Notes under the pieces: model-generated
Seen by the model: the letters and a program-made list of their open reading frames with translations, nothing else
Database searches by the model: none
What the model was told of the DNA's origin: nothing
Assembly (NCBI GenBank): GCA_964418425.1
Contig: CAYQLT010000005.1
Coordinates: 42,852 to 106,851 of the forward strand
DNA length: 64,000 bases
Source of the DNA: CAYQLT01 sp964418425
Lineage (GTDB): Bacteria > Bacillota > Limnochordia > Limnochordales > Geochordaceae
Direction of reading: 5' to 3'
Program-made: the position numbers and the translations under genes
Shown here: positions 39,456-48,388 of the stretch, piece by piece
How the letters are laid out: every line of letters starts with the position of its first letter
How positions within the stretch are numbered: position 1 is the stretch's first letter

Positions 39456-40727
39456 ATGCAGCGCCGATGGTGGACATGGCTTCAGGTGGTCGGCTGGGCC
39501 GTTCTCGTGGCGTCCCTGGTGGGGTCCGCGCCGGCAGCGGCGGGCGCCCTGACCGGCAAGCTGGAGATCTTCTCGTGGTGGGCCGGGGATGAGGGGCCCG
39601 CGCTGGAGGCCCTGATCAACCGGTATCAACAGCTGTATCCGGGAGTTCAGGTGATCAACGCCACCGTGACGGGCGGCGCCGGGGTGCATGCCAAGGCGGT
39701 TCTCAAGACCCGCATGCTGGGCGGCAACCCGCCCGACACGTTCCAGGTGCATGCGGGCCAGGAGCTGATCGGAACCTGGGTGATCGCCAACCGCATGGAG
39801 GACCTCTCGTGGCTGTACGACCAGGAGGGCTGGCGGGGGGTGTTCCCCAAGGGGCTCATCGACCTTCTGAGCACGGATCGGGGGATCTGGTCGGTTCCCG
39901 TCAATATCCACCGCTCCAACGTCCTGTGGTACATCCCGCGCAACCTCCAGACCTGGGGGGTCAGCGTCCCCCGAAGTTGGTCCGAGTTTCTCCAGATCGC
40001 TCCCCGGCTGAAGGCGCGCGGCGTGGTGCCCCTGGCTCTGGGGGAGAACTGGACGGCCTCTCACCTGTGGGAAAGCGTGGCGCTCTCGGAGCTTGGGCCT
40101 GAGAAGTGGGAAGCCCTTTGGGACGGGCGGCTCTCCTGGACCAGCCCGGATGTGGTGAGGGTATGGGAGACCTTCGGGCGGGTTCTCCAGTTCACCAACG
40201 AGGATGCGCCCTCCCTCTCCTGGCAGCAGGCGACGGACATGGTCGTGAAGGGCCAGGCCGCCTTCAACGTGATGGGGGACTGGGCTGCCGGCTACATGAC
40301 CACTACCCTGCGGCTGCGGCCGGGCACCGACTTCGGCTGGGCCCCGGCGCCGGGGACGCAGGGGGTGTTCATGATGCTGTCCGACTCCTTCGGCCTGCCC
40401 GTGGGAGCGCCGGACCGGGACAACACCATCGCCTGGCTGCGCCTGCTGGGTAGCCGGGAGGCCCAGGACATCTTCAACCCGCTGAAGGGTTCCATCAGCC
40501 CCCGCGTCGACAGCGACCTGTCCAAGTACAACGCGTACCTTCAAAGCGCCGCGCAGGACTGGCGCTCCAACACCATCGTGGGGAGCCTGGTGCACGGGGT
40601 GGTGGCCAACGAGCGGTTCATGAACGACTTCGCCACCGTCATGGAGCTGTTCTTGAGCACCAAGAGCGCGCAGTCCGCCGCGTACGCCGCCCAGGCGGTG
40701 GCAGCCCAGGCCGGCATCGGCCGCTAA
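39456..40727 (+). CDS. Sugar ABC transporter substrate-binding protein (CUT1)
   Basis: A 423-residue extracellular binding protein with signal peptide (WLQVVGWAVLVASLVGSAPAAAG) and the family 1 pattern KLEIFSWWAGDEGPALEALINRYQQLYPGVQV, AVLKTRMLGGNPPDTFQVHAGQEL and NVMGDWAAGY. It resembles glucose/mannose-binding GtsA-type proteins. With galT-galK upstream, galactose or a galactoside may be a ligand. No ATPase gene follows, so a shared MsmX-type ATPase elsewhere is likely. A hairpin at 40844-40867 separates it from the permease genes. Confidence 0.87.
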   Translation: MQRRWWTWLQVVGWAVLVASLVGSAPAAAGALTGKLEIFSWWAGDEGPALEALINRYQQLYPGVQVINATVTGGAGVHAKAVLKTRMLGGNPPDTFQVHAGQELIGTWVIANRMEDLSWLYDQEGWRGVFPKGLIDLLSTDRGIWSVPVNIHRSNVLWYIPRNLQTWGVSVPRSWSEFLQIAPRLKARGVVPLALGENWTASHLWESVALSELGPEKWEALWDGRLSWTSPDVVRVWETFGRVLQFTNEDAPSLSWQQATDMVVKGQAAFNVMGDWAAGYMTTTLRLRPGTDFGWAPAPGTQGVFMMLSDSFGLPVGAPDRDNTIAWLRLLGSREAQDIFNPLKGSISPRVDSDLSKYNAYLQSAAQDWRSNTIVGSLVHGVVANERFMNDFATVMELFLSTKSAQSAAYAAQAVAAQAGIGR

Positions 40728-40843
40728 GGTTCTGGCGAAGGCCGCAGGGCAGACGCCCGGCAGCAGGCAGCCCGGGCGGCCCCCAAGCAAATGCGGCCGG
40801 CGTCGGTGCCGGATCCGCTGGCGGGGCGCATCACCGGCGAAAC

Positions 40844-40867
40844 GGGGAGAGGGGTCACCCTCTCCCC
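40844..40867 (+). terminator. Hairpin between sugar-binding protein and permease genes
   Basis: A perfect 10-bp stem GGGGAGAGGG/CCCTCTCCCC with loop GTCA, followed by TT. It lies 117 bp after the binding-protein stop. Partial terminators in this position commonly let more binding protein than permease be made. Confidence 0.65.
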
Positions 40868-40977
40868 TTGAATGACCGGGGCGGGCGGGATGCCCGGGGG
40901 TTCAGGCCCTCGGTTCGGGACCCCGGGGCGAGCGGCAGGGTATCCGGCCCCGCGGAGCCGGCGGCGAGGAGGCGCGC

Positions 40978-42096
40978 ATGCGTTCCCGGCGAGACCGTAT
41001 CACGGCGGCGCTGGTACTGATGCCGTCGTTGGTTCTCTTGGGCATTTTCGTATATGGCTTCATCGGCCACACGGTGTACGTCTCCATGACGGACTGGGGC
41101 AAAGCCGGGGCGCTGGCCCTTCGGCCGCAGATCCACTTCGTGGGCCTGCGCAACTACGGCGAGCTGTTCGGGGGCTTTCTTGACCTGCGCTTTCGCCAGG
41201 ACCTGCTCAACATGCTCACCTTCACGGCCCTGTTCGTCTCGGCCTGCCTGGCGCTGGGCCTGCTTTTGGCCACGCTCATCGACCAGCATCTGCGGGGGGA
41301 GTCCTTCTTTCGAACCCTTTTCCTGTTCCCCATGTCCCTCTCCTTCATCGTCACGGGAACCATCTGGCGGTGGATGCTGCAGCCCCGAGGCGGCGTCAAC
41401 CTGCTGCCCACGCTGTGGGGCGCTGCGCCCGGCCGATTTTTGTGGACGAGCAGCCGCCAGCAGGTGCTGGTCTTCAACTGGCAGCACCTTCCCGAGCTGC
41501 TTGCGGTGCTGGGCGCGGCGGTGGCGGCAGCCGGTGCGCTCCTGCAGCTGGTGCGCCGGCGTCACCGGGCGGCGCTTGTGTGGGCCCTTCCGGGGCTGGT
41601 GCTGGGTGCACTGTGGGCTTCGGGACTGGCGCGCCTTTGGCGGTGGCTTCCCTTCCCCGAACCCCACGGCGTCAATCTGGCCATGGTGGGGGTGGCCCTG
41701 GCGGCCACCTGGCAGATGTCGGGCTACACCATGGCCCTGTACCTGGCCGGCTTGCGGACCATCCCGACGGAGCTGCGGGAGGCGGCCCGGGTGGACGGGG
41801 CGAGCGACCTCCAGATCTACCGCTACGTGGACCTGCCGCTTCTGCAGCCCATCACCTGGAGCGCGGTCATCGTGCTCGGCCACATCGCCTTGAAGATTTT
41901 CGACCTGGTGTTTGCGATGGCCGGCCCGGACAACGCGCCCACCAGCGTCCCGGCCATCCTCATGTACCTGACCACGTTTCGGGGCAACCAGCTGGCCAAG
42001 GGGGCGTCGATTGCGGTGATCCTGCTGGTCATGGTGTCGGCGTTGATCGTTCCCTACCTGATCACATCGCTTCGGACGGAGCGCTCCCGGACATGA
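40978..42096 (+). CDS. Sugar ABC transporter permease 1 (MalF-like)
   Basis: A 372-residue membrane protein with TM1 near the N-terminus (LVLMPSLVLLGIFVYGF), FRTLFLFPMSLSFIVTGTIWRWM, and the EAA loop ELREAARVDGASDLQIYRYVDLPLL that contacts the ATPase. Between TM4 and the EAA part is an extra ~80-residue stretch (about residues 160-225) with two more hydrophobic segments, making it longer than the usual ~290-300. GtsB-type permeases of Thermus-like glucose importers may share this. ATG 40978 is the first start after the hairpin. Confidence 0.87.
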   Translation: MRSRRDRITAALVLMPSLVLLGIFVYGFIGHTVYVSMTDWGKAGALALRPQIHFVGLRNYGELFGGFLDLRFRQDLLNMLTFTALFVSACLALGLLLATLIDQHLRGESFFRTLFLFPMSLSFIVTGTIWRWMLQPRGGVNLLPTLWGAAPGRFLWTSSRQQVLVFNWQHLPELLAVLGAAVAAAGALLQLVRRRHRAALVWALPGLVLGALWASGLARLWRWLPFPEPHGVNLAMVGVALAATWQMSGYTMALYLAGLRTIPTELREAARVDGASDLQIYRYVDLPLLQPITWSAVIVLGHIALKIFDLVFAMAGPDNAPTSVPAILMYLTTFRGNQLAKGASIAVILLVMVSALIVPYLITSLRTERSRT

Positions 42097-42911
42097 GCCG
42101 GCGGCTGTCCCGGGCACTGTTGTATGGGGGCGTGGGCCTCATCGCCCTGGCCTACATCGTGCCCGTGTACATGACCTTCATCACGAGCCTCAAGTCGCCC
42201 GACCAGATCAACCTGCTGACGGCGTGGGTTCCGCCCGAGCAGCCCTACTGGCAGAGCTACGCGGTGGCCCTGGAGCAGTTCGCCCCGAAGCTCCAAAACA
42301 GCTTCGTTCTGGCGCTCACCGCCACCGTCATCTCGGCCGCGTTGGGTTCCATCAACGGCTATGTGCTGTCCAAGTGGGATCTGCCCGGAAGCCGCATCCT
42401 GGTGCCGCTCATCGTCTTCGGCATGTTCATCCCTTATCAGAGCATCCTGATCCCGCTGTTCACCTTTTTGCGGAGCGTGCGGTTGTACGGGGGGCTGCCC
42501 GGGCTCATCCTGGTTCACGTGGTGTACGGGATTCCCATCACCACCCTGCTGTTTCGTAACTTCTACGCGGAGATCCCGGACGAACTGATGGGTTCGGCCT
42601 CCATCGACGGCGCGGGGTTCTTTTCCGCTTACCGGTGGATCGTGTTGCCGTTGTCGGGGCCTCCGCTGGTGGTGGTGGCCATCTGGCAGTTCACCCAGAT
42701 CTGGAACGAGTTTCTGTTCGCGGTCACCCTGACGCGCCCCGCCTCGCAACCCATCACGGTGGCGCTGGCCAACCTGGCCGGCGGCGAGGCCGTCGCCTGG
42801 AACCTGCCCATGGCGGGCTCCATCCTGGCCGCCCTGCCCACCGTGCTGGTGTACGTGCTGCTGGGACGCTACTTCATCCGGGGCCTTCTGGCCGGGGCGC
42901 TGAAGGGGTAA
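42093..42911 (+). CDS. Sugar ABC transporter permease 2 (MalG-like)
   Basis: A 272-residue six-helix permease: GLIALAYIVPVYMTFITSLKSPDQI at the start, NSFVLALTATVISAALGSINGYVLSKW, FGMFIPYQSILIPLF, and the EAA loop PDELMGSASIDGAGFFSAYRWIVLPLS. It partners with permease 1. ATG 42093 overlaps the preceding stop (ATGA). Last gene of the galactose/sugar operon, facing the anmK operon end 26 bp away. Confidence 0.9.
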   Translation: MSRRLSRALLYGGVGLIALAYIVPVYMTFITSLKSPDQINLLTAWVPPEQPYWQSYAVALEQFAPKLQNSFVLALTATVISAALGSINGYVLSKWDLPGSRILVPLIVFGMFIPYQSILIPLFTFLRSVRLYGGLPGLILVHVVYGIPITTLLFRNFYAEIPDELMGSASIDGAGFFSAYRWIVLPLSGPPLVVVAIWQFTQIWNEFLFAVTLTRPASQPITVALANLAGGEAVAWNLPMAGSILAALPTVLVYVLLGRYFIRGLLAGALKG

Positions 42912-42937
42912 GCGCCGCCGGGGGCCGGGGGCGATTT

Positions 42938-44191
42938 CTACGGTTGCTTCGGGCCGGGCCACTCCCGGCGCCCGGGCGCGATCTGGCCCAGCACGACGGG
43001 GTGGCGGGCCCCCGTGGCGGCGGGGACGTTGCCCGGCAGGCCGCAGACGGTCCAGTACGCCAGAAGGGCGAAGGCGACCGCCTCCTTCGCGTCGGCGATC
43101 CCGCCGATGTCCTCCAGCCGGCGCACCGCCACAGGAGCCAGCCTGTCGGCCAGCATGCGCATCAGCGTCGGGTTGTAGCTGCCGCCGCCGGTGACGATCA
43201 CCTCGTCGATGGTTCCCCACACCGGCTGCACAAACCGCTGGAGGTGAGAGGCGATCGCCTCGACGGTGAAGGCGGTGGCCGTGGCGACAGCGTCCTCGGG
43301 CGAAAGCCCGCGGGCAAGGGCGCGCTGGTAAAGCTGCCGGGCGAACGGCTCCCCGAACTCTTCTCGCCCGGTGGTCTTGGGCGGGTGCTCGCCGATGAAC
43401 GGGTGGGCCATCAGTTCGGCCAGAAGCCCGCCGTCCACCCTGCCTCGGGCGGCCAGCTCCCCGTCCCGGTCGCAGCGCATCCGGCCGCCGCTCAGGATCC
43501 CGGCCAGCGCGTCGATGATCATGTTGCCCGGTCCCGTGTCAAAGGCGGTTACGTCCTGCAGGCGTCCCCCGCGGGGCAGTACCGTCGCGTTGGCGATGCC
43601 GCCGATGTTCTGGATGATTCGGGTACGGTCCTGCTCGTGAAAGAGCAGGTGATCGGCCAGGGGCACCAGCGGCGCGCCCTGGCCCCCGGCTGCGATATCC
43701 CGTGCCCGGAAGTTGCTGACGGTGGTCACCCCGGTGCGCTCCGCGATGACACACGCCTCACCGATTTGAAGTGTGGAGCGAATGGCCCTGGACCCGAACG
43801 GGACGGGTTTGGGCTGGTGGTAGATGGTCTGGCCGGCGCAGCCGATGAGGTCCACATCCTCCATGGAAAGGCCCGCGCTCTCTACGACCCGGATGGCTGC
43901 CTCGGCGAAGGCTTCGCCCAGGACGAAGTTGACGTGGCAGATGCGGTCGACGGTACCCGTCTGCGGTGAGAACAGGGCGAAGATGGCCTTGCGCAGCTCC
44001 TCGGGGTAAGGGTGGTTGGAGAAGGCCACAAGCTTCACGTCGGGCCGCGGCGTTGTCCCGCGCACCTCCACGAGGGCCGCATCGATGCCGTCGGCCGACG
44101 TTCCCGACATCAGCCCCACGACCCGCACCGGTCGGGCCGCGTCGCGGATCCAGGCCGGCGGGTGGAAAGACCAGGACCCCACAGGCCTCAT
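42938..44191 (-). CDS. anmK: Anhydro-N-acetylmuramic acid kinase
   Basis: A 417-residue kinase with GLMSGTSADGIDAALVEV (phosphate loop), GCAGQTIYHQP, NIGGIANATVLP, FDTGPGNMIIDALA and VIVTGGGSYNPTLMRML. It phosphorylates 1,6-anhydro-MurNAc to MurNAc-6-phosphate, the substrate of MurQ encoded in the same operon. ATG 44191 overlaps the upstream GNAT stop (ATGA), behind GGAGGGAG with short spacing. Length slightly above the usual ~370-390. Confidence 0.92.
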   Translation of the reverse strand: MRPVGSWSFHPPAWIRDAARPVRVVGLMSGTSADGIDAALVEVRGTTPRPDVKLVAFSNHPYPEELRKAIFALFSPQTGTVDRICHVNFVLGEAFAEAAIRVVESAGLSMEDVDLIGCAGQTIYHQPKPVPFGSRAIRSTLQIGEACVIAERTGVTTVSNFRARDIAAGGQGAPLVPLADHLLFHEQDRTRIIQNIGGIANATVLPRGGRLQDVTAFDTGPGNMIIDALAGILSGGRMRCDRDGELAARGRVDGGLLAELMAHPFIGEHPPKTTGREEFGEPFARQLYQRALARGLSPEDAVATATAFTVEAIASHLQRFVQPVWGTIDEVIVTGGGSYNPTLMRMLADRLAPVAVRRLEDIGGIADAKEAVAFALLAYWTVCGLPGNVPAATGARHPVVLGQIAPGRREWPGPKQP

Positions 44192-44730
44192 CTCCCTCCG
44201 TTCGTCTGCGGCGGATGCAGGCTTGCGCCGCTGGACGGCCCGGCGGGCCGGCGCTTGCGGTAGATGTACTCGTGAAGCCCCGGGCCGACGTAATCGAGCA
44301 GCTTGCCCACGCAGGCGTAGCCAAGCCGCTGGTAGAAGGCCTGCGCCCCGGCATTGTGGACGTTGACCAGCAGGAAGAGGTCTTCGGTCCGGGCGAAGGC
44401 CCTGGCCTCCACTTCTTCCATGAGCCGCCTTCCAATGCCCTGGCCCACCCGGCCGCTGTCCACCACCAGCAGGCGAAGGTACGCGCTGCGCCCGAAGCAA
44501 CCCCGCTCGAAATACCAGGCAAAGCCGGCCGGATGGCCGCATGCCACGGCCACCAGCAGGCCATCTCCCCGGGAAAGAGCGGCCTGAAGCTCCCTCTCCA
44601 GCCTCTCGGGAACCAAGCCGTAAGCGTCAAACAGGGCGTGGCCTTGAACCATGGCGGCGCAGCGGGGAATGTCCTCGCGCAGCATAGGCCGGACCCGAAT
44701 CTGCGCAGGGCCACCATCCGAAGTCGCCAC
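44188..44730 (-). CDS. GNAT-family N-acetyltransferase
   Basis: A 180-residue protein with the GNAT acetyl-CoA motif LRLLVVDSGRVGQGIGRRLMEEVEA (GQGIGR) and the C-terminal VNVHNAGAQAFYQRLGY. Start GTG 44730 has GGCGGAG 7 bases upstream. It lies between the peptide permease and anmK, coupled to the latter, so the substrate may be an amino sugar or a cell-wall peptide, but nothing in the sequence proves this. Confidence 0.82.
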   Translation of the reverse strand: MATSDGGPAQIRVRPMLREDIPRCAAMVQGHALFDAYGLVPERLERELQAALSRGDGLLVAVACGHPAGFAWYFERGCFGRSAYLRLLVVDSGRVGQGIGRRLMEEVEARAFARTEDLFLLVNVHNAGAQAFYQRLGYACVGKLLDYVGPGLHEYIYRKRRPAGPSSGASLHPPQTNGGR

Positions 44731-44745
44731 AACCGACTCCGCCCT

Positions 44746-45696
44746 TCACCTGCCCGGCAGGTTTCGTTGCACCCCGCCCACCACGCCTCGCAACCGGGGA
44801 TCGAGCATGTCCCGCAGGCCGTCGCCGAGGAGGTTGAAACCCAGCACCAGGGCCATGATGGCCACACCCGGCGCGACGGTGGTCCAGGGGGCAAGCTGCA
44901 TGAATCGCCTGCCGGCTTTGAGCATCAGGCCCCAGGAGGGCGTGGGGGGCTGCGTGCCCATCCCCAAAAAGGTCAACGCCGACTCGTACAAGACGGCCAG
45001 GGAGAGGCTCAAGGAGGCCTGCACGATAAGAGGCGAGGTGATGTTGGGCAGAACGTGGCGCGCCAAAAGCCTCCAGGAACTGAGACCGAGCGCCCTCCCG
45101 GCCTCGATAAACTCCAGCTCCTTGAGGGAGAGCACGGAGGCGCGGGCGATGCGGGCGAACTGCGGGATATACACGAGACCGATGGCCACCACCACGTTGG
45201 CGGTGGCCTGGCCCAGGATGGCGATGACCGCCAGCGCCAGCAAGAGAGCCGGAAACGCCAGCAGGACGTCCATGATCCGCATGAGGAGGCTGTCGACGTG
45301 ATGTCCGAAGTACCCGCTGACGGTGCCCACGGGAGCACCCACGCCAAGAGCCAGCAGGACGGCCCCTGCCGCCACCGCCAGGGTGGAGCGTGCCCCGTAC
45401 ATGAGCCGGCTCAGCACGTCTCGGCCAAACTCGTCGGTCCCCAGAGGATGTAAGGCTCCCGGGGGCTGCAGGACCCGATCCACGTACATGGTGGTGGGGC
45501 TGTGAGGTGCAAGCCAGGGAGCCGCCAGCGCCACCGCCGCGTACAGCGACACGATGGCCAGACCGCTCATGGCCAGCGGGCTGGCCGCTGTCCTGTGGCG
45601 CCGGACCGGGCGCGCCGGGCCGTCCCGTCCGGACTCGCCGGGCGGCCGCGGCCATCCCCGCTCAGTCGTACCGGATCCGGGGATCGAGCAGCCCAT
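44746..45696 (-). CDS. dppC: Peptide ABC transporter permease (DppC-like)
   Basis: A ~316-residue permease: SGLAIVSLYAAVALAAPWLAPHSP (TM1), HPLGTDEFGRDVLSRLMYGARSTL, RIMDVLLAFPALLLALAVIAILG, the EAA-type loop FIEAGRALGLSSWRLLARHVLPNI, and FLGMGTQPPTPSWGLML. Typical of oligopeptide/dipeptide importers. The first ~35 residues are not conserved, so the true start may be downstream of 45696; it overlaps dppB by 35 bases. Confidence 0.88.
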   Translation of the reverse strand: MGCSIPGSGTTERGWPRPPGESGRDGPARPVRRHRTAASPLAMSGLAIVSLYAAVALAAPWLAPHSPTTMYVDRVLQPPGALHPLGTDEFGRDVLSRLMYGARSTLAVAAGAVLLALGVGAPVGTVSGYFGHHVDSLLMRIMDVLLAFPALLLALAVIAILGQATANVVVAIGLVYIPQFARIARASVLSLKELEFIEAGRALGLSSWRLLARHVLPNITSPLIVQASLSLSLAVLYESALTFLGMGTQPPTPSWGLMLKAGRRFMQLAPWTTVAPGVAIMALVLGFNLLGDGLRDMLDPRLRGVVGGVQRNLPGR

Positions 45697-46612
45697 ACAG
45701 GAGATCCACCGCCAGGTTGATCAGGACGAACAACGTGGCCACCACCAGCACAATCCCCTGGATCATGGGGTAATCCCGCTGGGCGATGGCATTGAGCGTC
45801 AGGCGCCCCATTCCCGGAAGGGCGAACACTTCCTCGATGACCACCGTCCCTCCCAGCAGGTAGCCCGTGTAAAAGCCCACCACGGTGATGACGGGGATGA
45901 GGGAGTTGCGCAGCACATGCTTGAATACCACCCGGCGCTCCGCAAGCCCCTTGGCCCTTGCGGTTCGGACGAAGTCCGCGCGCAGCACCTCCAGCACCGC
46001 TGCCCGCGTAAACCGCATGATGACCGCCACCAGGCCCGAGCTGAAGGTCAGGGCCGGCGCGAGCATGATCCGCAGGTTTTGAAGCGGATCCGCAAAGAAG
46101 GGCACGTATCCCCCCAGCTGCACCACCGGCCAGTAGAGGGAGCTGAACAGGATCACCATGGTGGCCAGCCAGAAGTCGGGGATGGAGATGCCCACCAGGC
46201 TGACCACCCGGGCCATGGAGTCGCTGCGGGAGCCGTGCCGCACGGCCGAGAGGACGCCCAGGGGAACCCCGACCACCACGGCGGTGAAAACGGTCATCAC
46301 GGTCAGCTGCGCGCTGACCGGGAAACGGTCCCGGATCTCGCTCCACACCGGCCGTGCCGTGCGAAGCGACACGCCCAGGTCTCCGCGCAGGGCGCCGGAC
46401 AGCCACGTCCAGTACTGAAGGTGTAGAGGCTGGTCCAGCCCCAGAAGCCGGCGCAGCGCCTGCACCTGCTCTTCGGTGGGGGAGACCTGCGTACCCATGA
46501 AGACGTCGACGGCGTCGCCGGGGATGAGGTGGATCATGAGAAAGACAAGCAGCGAAACCCCCAACAAAACCGTGGGGAGCTGCACAAGCCGCGATGCGAC
46601 GTACCGCCTCAC
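45662..46612 (-). CDS. dppB: Peptide ABC transporter permease (DppB-like)
   Basis: A 316-residue permease opening RRYVASRLVQLPTVLLGVSLLVFLMIHLIPGD, with LGLDQPLHLQYWTWLSGALRGDLG, FVRTARAKGLAERRVVFKHVLRNSLIPVIT and the end DLLYGLLDPRIRYD. Classic DppB layout. Start GTG 46612, with GGAGG 11 bases upstream. With DppC and the binding protein it would import peptides, here most likely cell-wall peptides or muropeptides. Confidence 0.9.
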   Translation of the reverse strand: MRRYVASRLVQLPTVLLGVSLLVFLMIHLIPGDAVDVFMGTQVSPTEEQVQALRRLLGLDQPLHLQYWTWLSGALRGDLGVSLRTARPVWSEIRDRFPVSAQLTVMTVFTAVVVGVPLGVLSAVRHGSRSDSMARVVSLVGISIPDFWLATMVILFSSLYWPVVQLGGYVPFFADPLQNLRIMLAPALTFSSGLVAVIMRFTRAAVLEVLRADFVRTARAKGLAERRVVFKHVLRNSLIPVITVVGFYTGYLLGGTVVIEEVFALPGMGRLTLNAIAQRDYPMIQGIVLVVATLFVLINLAVDLLYGLLDPRIRYD

Positions 46613-46747
46613 CCGGATCTGCCTCCTGCGGGCTTTGGCTGGTGGGGGCTGCCGGCGGGCTTCGGCTCACGGGAGCGGCGGGCGACCGGCCCGGCCGCGC
46701 CGCACCTGCGGCCCCGGCCGCCCCCGCCCGGATCCGGGCCTGCCCCC

Positions 46748-48298
46748 TCAGCGCTGGAGCCAGGTCCGGTCAAACAGACGAAAAGAGGCGTTGGGTTTCA
46801 CCTGAAAGCCTTTGACCTCCTGACGCGCGACCACGGTGTACATGGGCGCATACAGGGCCACATACGGCGCTTCCTGCGCCAGCAGGCGCTGGGCCTCGAG
46901 GTAGACCGGCAGCCTCTCCCGCGGGTCGACCAGCTGGCGGCCTCGATCCAGAAGCCGGTCCAGCTCGGGATTGCCGTACTGGAAGTTGTTCACGGGCCCC
47001 TGGCTGTGGATGAGGCGGTGCAGGAAGGTGTCGGGGTCAGCGCCGCCGCTTCGCAGCTCCACCATGGTGTCAAAGTCCCGCTTCACCCACCGGTCGATGT
47101 AGATGCCCCATTCCACCACCTCGAGCTGCGGGTCCAGGCCGATGCGGCGCAACTGCTCCTGGATCACCTCCGCCACGCTGAGCCCGCCCTCGTACGTGGG
47201 AGAGGTCACGATGCCGAAGCGCAAGCCTGCGGGCACGCCGGCCTCCTGCAGCAGCTGTCGTGCCCGGGCCGGATCCGGGCGGTAGTTGGGGAGGGTCTCC
47301 AGGGGTGCGGCCCACGCCGGTGAGGAGCTGGGCATGGGCGCGCTCGGGATCGCCCGCCCGTGCTCGGCGATCCGGATCAGCTCGTCCCGGTTGATGGCCA
47401 GCGCGACCGCCTGGCGCACCCGAACGTCGTTGAAAGGAGGCCGCTTCACGTTGAAGCTGAACGTGCGAAGCAGGATGGCCGGCCTCGAGAGGAGCTGCAG
47501 GGTGGGATCCCGCTGGGCCAGCTGCAGAACCGTCGGGTCGCCGATCTGCGCCGCATGGAGGCTTCCGGTTCGCAGGCCCGCCAGAAGCGACATCTGATCC
47601 GGTATGACCCGGATGACGATGCGGTCGAGGTATGGAAGCCCCGGCTCAAAATAATCCGGGTTGCGCACCAGCACCATTTCCTGGTCGGGAACCCAGCGCT
47701 CGAGCTTGAACGGACCCGTCCCGACCGCCGTGCGCTGCAGGTCGCCGTACTGCTCCACCACCTCGCGGGGGACGATGGCCACGTTGGAGAAGCTCAGCGC
47801 ATCCAGCATGGAGGCGGCCGGGGCCCTCAGGCGCAGCTCCACGGCGTACCGATCCCTCACCACCACCTCGCGGACGGGCAACAGGAAGGATCGAACCGGA
47901 GAGCCGGTGGCCGGGTTGAGGATGCGTTCGATGGTGTACTTGACGTCGTCGGCCGTAAGTTCACGCCCGTTGTGAAACCGTACACCCGGATGCAGGTAAA
48001 ACACGTAGGTGGTGGGATCGGGGATCTCCCATGCGCGAGCCAGGTCCGGGACGATGTTTCCCTTCTCGTCGTAGCGGACCAGCCGGTTGTACATCAGCTC
48101 CACGCGCCGGCGGGACGAAAACGCGGTGACCACGTTGGGATCCAGCCCGATGGCCTCCTGGTCGACCCCGACGACCAGCGTTCCCCCATAGACCGGGCCG
48201 GCGGGGGATGGGGAACCGGCTTGAAGTTGCCCGAAGCCTGCTGCCCCCACCATCCACAGCGCGACCCATACCAGGGTCCAAGCTCTTCTCGGCCTCAT
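46748..48298 (-). CDS. dppA: Peptide ABC transporter substrate-binding protein (family 5)
   Basis: A 516-residue protein with a signal peptide (RRAWTLVWVALWMVGAAGFG) and the SBP family 5 pattern GGTLVVGVDQEAIGLDPN, YVFYLHPGVRFHNGRELTADDVKYTIERIL, AVGTGPFKLERWV and RVRQAVALAINRDELI. ATG 48298 is preferred to an upstream frame extension because GGGAGGGGAG precedes it and the signal peptide starts there. No ATPase genes follow, so a shared DppDF-type pair would be needed. Confidence 0.88.
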   Translation of the reverse strand: MRPRRAWTLVWVALWMVGAAGFGQLQAGSPSPAGPVYGGTLVVGVDQEAIGLDPNVVTAFSSRRRVELMYNRLVRYDEKGNIVPDLARAWEIPDPTTYVFYLHPGVRFHNGRELTADDVKYTIERILNPATGSPVRSFLLPVREVVVRDRYAVELRLRAPAASMLDALSFSNVAIVPREVVEQYGDLQRTAVGTGPFKLERWVPDQEMVLVRNPDYFEPGLPYLDRIVIRVIPDQMSLLAGLRTGSLHAAQIGDPTVLQLAQRDPTLQLLSRPAILLRTFSFNVKRPPFNDVRVRQAVALAINRDELIRIAEHGRAIPSAPMPSSSPAWAAPLETLPNYRPDPARARQLLQEAGVPAGLRFGIVTSPTYEGGLSVAEVIQEQLRRIGLDPQLEVVEWGIYIDRWVKRDFDTMVELRSGGADPDTFLHRLIHSQGPVNNFQYGNPELDRLLDRGRQLVDPRERLPVYLEAQRLLAQEAPYVALYAPMYTVVARQEVKGFQVKPNASFRLFDRTWLQR

Positions 48299-48388
48299 GC
48301 CTGTTGACTCCCCTCCCGTCTTGGCGCACCGAACCCGCCACCACGCACCAGCCAAGCCCGACGCCTCCCTCACAACACGCCACGCCTT

